DNA of 14,236 nucleotides from Planctomycetota bacterium (GTDB lineage: Bacteria; Planctomycetota; UBA1135; GCA-002686595). The translations under genes and the position numbers were made by a program. The notes under the pieces are model-generated. The model was not told the DNA's origin. It saw only the letters and a list, made by a program, of their open reading frames with translations, and did not search any database. The stretch covers positions 1 to 14,236 of the forward strand of contig JARGOW010000031.1 of the NCBI GenBank assembly GCA_029212955.1. The letters run 5' to 3'. Below are positions 7,409 through 12,556 of the stretch, in pieces (the stretch's first letter is position 1; the number at the start of each line of letters is the position of its first letter).

Positions 7409-9140
7409 ATGAAGTTTGCCCCGTATTCGTTGTTTCTGGCCAGTAGCTTGGTTCTTTCAGGTCCGGGGATAGCCGCGCAGCAGCCAGGGCTTGTGACCCT
7501 TATTCATACGGAAATTGCCGCCCATACCAGCTCCCAACTGCCCGGGTTTCCTGGCCTTACCGTCAACGGAATCGGATTGCCGCGGATCAGCCCCAGTGGG
7601 TTACGACCACCTTTCGGAAGTCGGTTTGATTTTGGTGGACGGTAATGTGGTGGCGCAAACGGGTGGCGCTCCCGTTTGGGCTCCGGCGGGTCGGGCTCCT
7701 GAGTACATTCAGCAGCGGCTGGGCGTCAATGACTCCGGTGGCTTCACGTTTTCCGGCGAGATGGACGGTTTGGATCCGAACGATGAGTTTGTAGCGGTGG
7801 GCGACGGCCTCGGCAATATCACTTTGGAAGCCATGGAGGGAACCCAGGTCAACGGCGGTTTCCCTGGATGGATCTCACGGGACCTGAACAGCCCGGTCCG
7901 GACTGCGACGGGGGTTGGGTATCACCTGGACAACACCGGCGGACTGCCCCAGGGTTTGCGGGAAATGATTCTGGTAAACGGCACCGTCGCCGTTCAGTCC
8001 GGAGTCGATGCCCCGCTTGGTCAATTCACTTCCACCCCCCAGTATTGGAACAACTTTGTCGGCAATGGATTTTTCTTTTCGGCCGATGCAACCAAGCACA
8101 CCATGCTCGGCGATTTGGAGGGCCCCAACGAATCCGATCGGGTCTTCGTTGTGAATGGTACGGTGGCGATTCAGGAGAGCTACCCGATCCCCGGCGGTGA
8201 CCCCCTAAAACTGGTGAGCAATCGAATGTACCAACCGTTCATGGCCGACAACGGGGATTGGATGGTCGCCGGCGGGTACCAAGACGGCGAAGTGGATTGG
8301 GTGGCCTACAATGGGGTGGAAGTCGCGCGGGAGCACGACCCCATTCTGCCTGGCTCTTCGACCCACTACTTGGATGTGTTTTCCAATGCGGCTTGCAATC
8401 AGGTCGGTGACTACGTGGTTGGCGGTCGCGTGGACGGACCCGCCAACACCAACTCGGTCCTGGTCCTGAATGGCCGGACCCTGATTTGTCGAGAAGGAGA
8501 CCCCGTCGACTTGGACGGCAATGGACTCTTCGATGACGACGTGTACTTTTCGCAATTCCGATCGGGAGGAGCGAACCTGACCGATGATCTACGGCTGTTC
8601 CTCAGCGGGAACTTGCGCAATTCCTCCGGCACCGACCTGGGCGGTTTCCTTGCGCTCATTGACGTGGCCGGGATTATCCAGTTCGAGGCGTTTTGCGACC
8701 CCATGAACCCGAACTCTAGCGGCCTGTCCACATCCCTTGGGGGCACACCGATCGTCGGACCTTCGAGCGGGGTACGGTTGGAGATGGACCAGGGTCCCGC
8801 GCAGCAATTCGGGTACTTCCTTGTTGGTACCGCCTCCAATGCTCCTGGCCTGGTCCTGGGATCGGGTCGCTTGTGCCTGGCGTTGACACCCGGCAATGTC
8901 ATTGGACGCTACAACGTGGCCGGCGGCGGGCACAACTCCATCGGACTCTTCGACAATGCCGGGGTTTTCCAAAACCTCGCTGGCTCCTCCGCATCGGGCC
9001 TGGGCTTTGACATCCCCACCGCTCTTCCCTTGTCGGGCGCGCCCTCGATTCAGCCCGGCCAAACCTGGTATTTCCAAGGTTGGCACCGGGACATCGGTGG
9101 CGCGAGCAACTTCTCCAACGGACTCTCAGTGACCTTCTAG
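7409..9140 (+). CDS. Secreted propeller-like repeat protein, frameshifted near the 5' end
   Basis: The gene is split over two frames. ATG 7409, preceded by GGGGGA, opens a signal peptide (MKFAPYSLFLASSLVLSGPG, cleavage near IAA/QQ) and reads on to about IGLPRISPSG, then hits TAA at 7643-7645. The remaining 500 or so codons lie in the +1 frame, which has no ATG nearby (only TTG 7515) and no signal peptide of its own. That frame encodes about seven repeats of 52-60 residues built around a hairpin such as VDGNVVAQTG, VNGTVAVQSG, VNGTVAIQES, YNGVEVAREH and LNGRTLICREGDP, suggesting a beta-propeller. It ends in a domain of about 149 residues from FCDPMNPNSSG to NFSNGLSVTF, homologous to the end of the upstream gene. 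As read, the gene gives no full-length exported product: either a pseudogene, a sequencing or assembly indel, or programmed frameshifting (least likely). Its stop is 14 nt from the convergent deoB stop. Function unknown; a surface or extracellular role is inferred. Confidence 0.85.
7586..7645 (+). other. Frameshift site in the propeller-like gene
   Basis: The signal-peptide frame gives IGLPRISPSG up to about 7600 and then 14 unrelated codons before TAA 7643-7645. The downstream frame becomes convincing at about 7626 with LILVDGNVVAQTGG. Between them, 7594-7626 reads QWVTTTFRKSV in the third frame, which fits well as the missing link. Two deletions would explain this: loss of one copy of a tandem 7-mer CCAGTGG (now single, 7593-7599), and loss of one base near 7626. 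A single +1 indel is the simpler alternative. The frame change is seen directly; the mechanism is inferred. Confidence 0.75.
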
Positions 9141-9154
9141 AAGCCCGACTCCGC

Positions 9155-10327
9155 CTATTGAATTTGATCTAGGAAGGACTTGCCGGGGGCTGCGGGGTCG
9201 AGCCCTAGGGCTTCTTCCACGGTTGCTCCCAGGTCGGCGAAAGACCCACGGATGCCTAGGTTGATCGGGTTCTTGAGGCCGGGGCCTCCCACCAAAACCG
9301 GAACGTATTCGCGGGTGTGGTCGGTGGTTTGGGTGAAGGCTGGGTCGTTGCCATGGTCTGCGGTTAGGAAGACCAGGTCTTCCGGCCGCAATAGGGTCTC
9401 CAGCTCGGCCAGTTGGCCGTCGAACTCTTCGAGTGCCCTGCGATAACCGATGGCATCGCGGCGATGGCCGTACAGGGAGTCGAAGTCCACCAGGTTGACG
9501 AAGACCAGGCCGCTTTCGAGATCTCGGGCCAGCTGAAGGGTGTGCTCCATGCCATCCCGGTTGCCCTCGCTCAAGATGGAGCGGGAGATGCCCCGGCCGC
9601 AAAAGATGTCCTTGATCTTACCCACGCCAACGGTTTCCACGCCGGCTTCCACAAGCCGGTCGAGCACCATTTCACTGGGCGGTTCGATGCCGTAGTCGTG
9701 GCGGTTGTAGGTGCGCTCGAATGCCCCAAGCTCCCCAACGAACGGTCGGGCAATCACGCGCCCCACATTGAGGGGCATGAGCAATTCACGGGCGATCTCG
9801 CAAACCTTGTAGAGACGTTCCAAACCGAAGGACTCTTCGTGGGCTGCTATCTGAAAAACGCTGTCCGCGCTGGTGTAGACGATCGGTTTCCCCGTGGCCA
9901 AGTGCTCCGCGCCGAAATCGGCGATGACCTGGGTTCCCGAATAGGACCGATTGCAGAGGTATCCTGGTAAGTCCGCGCGTCGCACGAACTCCGTCAGGAA
10001 ATCCTCGGGGAAGCCTTCTTCGTAGACGGGGAACGCAAAGTCGAGGGGGCATCCCATCATTTCCCAATGCCCTGTTGGGGTGTCCTTGCCCGGGGAGACC
10101 TCGGCCAAGCGACCAAAGGCCGCCGCAGGTTGTGCGGCGGGTTGCAAGCCTTCCACCGTGTCCATATTGCCCAAACCCCAGGCCTGAAGCCTGGGCACAT
10201 CCAGCCCGCCTGCCAGGGAGATGATGTGGTTGAGCGTATGACAACCCTCCTCTCCGGCCAGGTGTGCGTCGGGAAGTGCGCCGACCCCGAGGGAGTCCAG
10301 CACGATAATGAACACCCTGCGCTTCAT
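9155..10327 (-). CDS. deoB: Phosphopentomutase
   Basis: Cytosolic, Mn-dependent enzyme that interconverts (deoxy)ribose 1-phosphate and 5-phosphate, passing nucleoside sugars to the pentose phosphate pathway. It is 390 residues, the normal length, from ATG 10327. Alkaline-phosphatase-superfamily metal sites are visible: IVLDSLGVGALPDA (8-21), DFDSLYGHRRD (281-291), LTADHGNDP (321-329) and TDHTREYVPV (335-344). The phosphorylated Thr lies in SPGKDTPTGHWEM (Thr85, the same number as in the characterised Bacillus enzyme). VGKIKDIFCGRGI (235-247) is another family segment. The ATG overlaps the TGA of the VOC gene by 4 nt (ATGA), indicating translational coupling; the open frame upstream would run into that gene and is ignored. 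It is the last gene of its operon and converges on the propeller-like gene with a 14-nt gap. Function is firmly assigned. Confidence 0.97.
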   Translation of the reverse strand: MKRRVFIIVLDSLGVGALPDAHLAGEEGCHTLNHIISLAGGLDVPRLQAWGLGNMDTVEGLQPAAQPAAAFGRLAEVSPGKDTPTGHWEMMGCPLDFAFPVYEEGFPEDFLTEFVRRADLPGYLCNRSYSGTQVIADFGAEHLATGKPIVYTSADSVFQIAAHEESFGLERLYKVCEIARELLMPLNVGRVIARPFVGELGAFERTYNRHDYGIEPPSEMVLDRLVEAGVETVGVGKIKDIFCGRGISRSILSEGNRDGMEHTLQLARDLESGLVFVNLVDFDSLYGHRRDAIGYRRALEEFDGQLAELETLLRPEDLVFLTADHGNDPAFTQTTDHTREYVPVLVGGPGLKNPINLGIRGSFADLGATVEEALGLDPAAPGKSFLDQIQ

Positions 10328-10713
10328 TTCACGTCGCTCGGCAATTGGTCGGCGGGCTGCCACAGTTCGATACGATTCCCGTCCGGGTCCTCGAACCACC
10401 CGAAGGAGCCGTACTCGGATACGTCGGGTCCGCGCACGTCCTTGGCGCCCCCTTTCTTGACGGCCTCCAAGCAGCCAACCACATCATCGACCATCAGGTT
10501 GATCATGTAACTTTGACCTGGGCCACCTAAGTAATCGCTGTCCTTCACAAAGGGAGACCAGAGCTGATAGCCACCGGTCGGGATGGCTTCGGGCTTGAAG
10601 CTGGCCCCGTATTCGGTGACGGGCATGCCCAGGTGCTCCGCGTACCAGGCGCGTAGGGCTGCAGGATCCTCGGAGCGGAAAAAGACCCCGCCCAGGCCGA
10701 TGACTTTTGCCAT
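10324..10713 (-). CDS. VOC-superfamily (glyoxalase/bleomycin-resistance fold) protein
   Basis: A 129-residue single-module VOC protein. The pattern is two beta-alpha-beta-beta-beta units: GLGGVFFRSEDPAALRAWYAEHLGM (6-30) is the first strand and helix of the fold, and a second unit begins near INLMVDDVVGCLEAVKKGGA (71-90). The final FEDPDGNRIELWQP (107-120) contains the conserved metal-ligand Glu116. First-unit metal ligands are less obvious, so catalysis cannot be claimed. VOC proteins range from glyoxalases and epimerases to antibiotic-binding proteins; this one is unassigned. It starts 7 nt after the stop of the small acidic gene and its TGA overlaps the deoB ATG, so it is cotranscribed with deoB; a link to sugar-phosphate metabolism is only a possibility. 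No Shine-Dalgarno is evident before ATG 10713. Confidence 0.9.
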   Translation of the reverse strand: MAKVIGLGGVFFRSEDPAALRAWYAEHLGMPVTEYGASFKPEAIPTGGYQLWSPFVKDSDYLGGPGQSYMINLMVDDVVGCLEAVKKGGAKDVRGPDVSEYGSFGWFEDPDGNRIELWQPADQLPSDVK

Positions 10714-10720
10714 GGTGGTT

Positions 10721-10954
10721 TTAGGCGTTGTTCTCGGACACGGCCTTGTCGATCAGGCCCTGGATTTCCTCTTCCATTTCATCGACCCACTCCTCGCCGA
10801 AGTCGCGCTCCAAGAGTTCGCGCTCGGCGAATTCCCAGCGTCCTGAACGGGGGTCGTAGTCGAACTGGTAGTCATGATCGCTGCCGTCGTCCTCGGTGAC
10901 GACGACGATGATGATGGTGTTGACCTGGTCCAGTTCTGCGGTGTAGCTAGCCAT
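10721..10954 (-). CDS. Small acidic protein of unknown function
   Basis: A 77-residue protein I do not recognise. It is strongly acidic, with a beta-like N-terminal half (VNTIIIVVVTEDDGSDHDYQ at 11-30, then FDYDPRSGRWEF) and a charged helical C-terminal half rich in Glu (about 45-70, including FGEEWVDEMEEEIQGLIDKA). No signal peptide or membrane segment is apparent, so it is probably cytoplasmic. It starts at ATG 10954 and ends 7 nt before the VOC gene, which supports a real gene at the head of an operon with VOC and deoB. The upstream sequence is C-rich on the coding strand and has no Shine-Dalgarno. Confidence 0.72.
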   Translation of the reverse strand: MASYTAELDQVNTIIIVVVTEDDGSDHDYQFDYDPRSGRWEFAERELLERDFGEEWVDEMEEEIQGLIDKAVSENNA

Positions 10955-11087
10955 TGGATGGGAGGGGGTGTTGTGGAAACCCCGATCGGGAATTCGAACG
11001 GGTGGGCGGATAGATTAGCCCCTGGAGCCCAAAAAGGCTCTACAGCATCTCGGGGTCGGTCACGATAGGTCCGGGACCGCCCTACTG

Positions 11088-11099
11088 GCCCCTAGGGGC
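11088..11099. repeat. 12-bp perfect palindrome
   Basis: GCCCCTAGGGGC is a perfect palindrome. Its last four bases are also the start of the 5' arm of the hairpin at 11096-11119, so the two structures cannot form together in one RNA or single strand. It could be a regulator binding site; nothing else supports that. Confidence 0.5.
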
Positions 11100-11119
11100 A
11101 CTTTTGGAAAAAAGTGCCC
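11096..11119. repeat. Perfect 10-bp hairpin with GGAA tetraloop
   Basis: The arms GGGCACTTTT (11096-11105) and AAAAGTGCCC (11110-11119) pair perfectly around a GGAA loop, a GNRA-type tetraloop, when read on the + strand. No T-tract follows on either strand, so it is not a standard intrinsic terminator, and no gene ends beside it. It sits about 127 nt upstream of the ATG at 11246, where it may be a 5'-leader structure or an operator. Confidence 0.6.
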
Positions 11120-11245
11120 AACTCACTCCACAGGCCCCACTTTTCCGGCAAAGATATGGTGGGCCGCCCCGTAAAAAGGCACATCTCATCCCCATCGGGC
11201 CATACTTCGGCCCTCCAGACCCCAAAATCCAGGTTCTCAAGACCC

Positions 11246-12268
11246 ATGAAACTTCCCCTCATTCTCGCCGGCGTGGCCGGCCTCATCGGCGTCGCCGCCC
11301 TGACTCCGGCCGCCACCGACCTGACCTTCAGCCCGGCCGAGTCCACCACGCTCACCAAGAACTTCACCGTGTCCCTCGATTTCGCCCTGGAAGACATGGT
11401 GCTTTCGGTCAACGGCAATGAAATGGACCCGGCCATGATGGGCATCGACCTCGACGAGGCTTCCGGCGAAGTCACCGCGTCCCTGGGCTTCACCGACGAG
11501 TACGTCGCCATGAAGGGCTCCAGCGCCACCGAGCTCAAGCGCACCTTCTCCAGCGCCACCGCTGAGTTCCAGACCGGCGACGGCGAATCTGGCAGCGAAA
11601 GCGCCGACGACATCGAAGGTAAGACGGTCGTTTTCAAGCTGGACGATGAGTCCGGTGAGTACAACATGACCGACGGCGAAGGCGAAGAGGTCGAAGAGGG
11701 CATGGAAATGATGTCCATCGACACCGACCTGACCATCTTCCTGCCCTCCGGCCCCGTCGAGGAAGACTCCTCCTGGACCGTCGAAGGCAAGGACCTGCTC
11801 GGCGTCTTCGTTCCCGGCATCAACATCGACAAGGCCATGGCCAAGATCGACGAGGAAGCCGCCAACAACGACGCTCCCTTCGCCCCCTCCGACATGCTTG
11901 AGTTCATGGAAGAGCTCGGCTCCATCGAGTGCACCTACAAGGGCACCAAGGAAGTCGACGGCGTCAACCTTCAAGTCATCTCCCTGGTCCCCACCATTGA
12001 GAAAACCATCGACCTCACCGACACCCTGGCCGACATCATCGAGGAAGCCGCTGGCGGCCAAGAGATCGAAGTCAGCATGAGCGTCACCCTGGAAGGCACG
12101 GGCTCCGGCCAACTCCTCTGGGACGCCAGCAAGGGTCACTTCGTCGACTACACCCTGGACATCCAGCTCACCGCCCTGATGGACGGCAGCGGTAGCGCCC
12201 AAGGCCAAAGCGGCAGCGCTGAGATCGAAACCACCACCAACGTGAGCTACCACTTCACCGCTGAGTGA
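11246..12268 (+). CDS. Secreted acidic protein of unknown function
   Basis: A 340-residue exported protein I do not recognise. Residues 1-22 are a signal peptide (MKLPLILAGVAGLIGVAALTPA). There is no lipobox cysteine; the only Cys is at 229. The mature chain is very acidic, with Gly/Ser/Glu-rich stretches at 110-125 (GDGESGSESADD) and 142-155 (TDGEGEEVEEGMEM). Strand-like segments alternate with these, for example LTFSPAESTTL (26-36), LTIFLPSGPV...SSWTVEG (162-181) and DYTLDIQLTALM (301-312), suggesting a beta-rich fold such as an extracellular or lipid-binding sandwich. The F-P-x-x-P-V...W-x-V element recalls some bacterial DUF families (DUF6263-like), but I cannot confirm that. ATG 11246 was chosen because the signal peptide starts there. 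Codons end almost only in C or G, as in the transketolase gene, suggesting strong expression. It stands alone between a divergent operon and a terminator-like hairpin. Confidence 0.88.
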   Translation: MKLPLILAGVAGLIGVAALTPAATDLTFSPAESTTLTKNFTVSLDFALEDMVLSVNGNEMDPAMMGIDLDEASGEVTASLGFTDEYVAMKGSSATELKRTFSSATAEFQTGDGESGSESADDIEGKTVVFKLDDESGEYNMTDGEGEEVEEGMEMMSIDTDLTIFLPSGPVEEDSSWTVEGKDLLGVFVPGINIDKAMAKIDEEAANNDAPFAPSDMLEFMEELGSIECTYKGTKEVDGVNLQVISLVPTIEKTIDLTDTLADIIEEAAGGQEIEVSMSVTLEGTGSGQLLWDASKGHFVDYTLDIQLTALMDGSGSAQGQSGSAEIETTTNVSYHFTAE

Positions 12269-12556
12269 TCTCCGGGGCCCAGCCCCCAACGGATGACTTT
12301 GGGGCCACTCCTCTCGCGGGGGGTGGCCCCTCGGCATTTAATGCGGTCATGGATTCCATCCGAGGCCATTGGAACCAGCCCCCGGAATGACGACCCGGCA
12401 GGGGTACCCAGGCTCCCGACAGACAAATTCCAGGTGATTGAGCCGGGTTCAGGGCTGGAGGTAGCCCCTCCCAATAGAAAAGGTCCTGGCCGGTGTTCCC
12501 CCGCCCGAGGGTTCCCGCCTAGAATGCCGGCCCCAGAACCCTTGCTTCCTAGGAAA
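12269..12556 (+). other. Intergenic region (288 nt) before the transketolase-like gene
   Basis: Contains a short GGGGC/GCCCC stem at 12274-12286, the strong hairpin at 12301-12330, and an 11-nt near-palindrome GCATTTAATGC at 12334-12344. The downstream gene's promoter should lie in the second half; a TAGAAT hexamer at 12520-12525 is a possible -10 but has no good -35. No small gene is convincing here. Confidence 0.45.
12301..12330 (+). terminator. Strong GC-rich hairpin, likely terminator of the secreted acidic gene
   Basis: GGGGCCACTCC (12301-12311) pairs over 11 bp, with one G-T, to GGGGTGGCCCC (12320-12330) around an 8-nt loop. It lies 33 nt after the stop codon at 12268. The following bases (TCGGCATTTA) include only a short T-run, so it may act as a transcript-end stabiliser or an imperfect terminator rather than a textbook one. 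Confidence 0.6.

Larger units (their letters stand above)
10955..11245. other. Divergent intergenic region (291 nt)
   Basis: Separates the small acidic gene (-) from the secreted acidic protein (+). It holds a GAGCC(C)...GGCTC inverted repeat around an A-run at 11025-11040, the palindrome at 11088-11099, the long hairpin at 11096-11119, and a 5-bp stem (GGGCC/GGCCC) at 11197-11213. Promoters for both directions must lie here, but I see no clear -35/-10 pair. The stretch 10980-11055 superficially resembles a tRNA on the minus strand but does not fold as one. Confidence 0.5.

Noticed and set aside
10980..11055. A 76-nt minus-strand stretch that begins CCCCGA and ends TCGGGG and has GTTCGAATTCCC near its 3' end, like a tRNA
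   Set aside because: The five bases on either side of TTCGAAT do not pair as a T-stem, there is no D-arm, the middle stem has a 6-nt loop without an anticodon layout, and no CCA follows. At most it is a chance resemblance or a decayed remnant.
11237..12337. Minus-strand open frame (366 codons) opposite the secreted acidic gene
   Set aside because: Same reason: Gly/Val/Asp/His-rich, no domain, and complementary to a well-supported gene with a signal peptide.
12520..12525. TAGAAT as a -10 box for the transketolase-like gene
   Set aside because: There is no recognisable -35 at 16-18 nt; a single hexamer is weak evidence.
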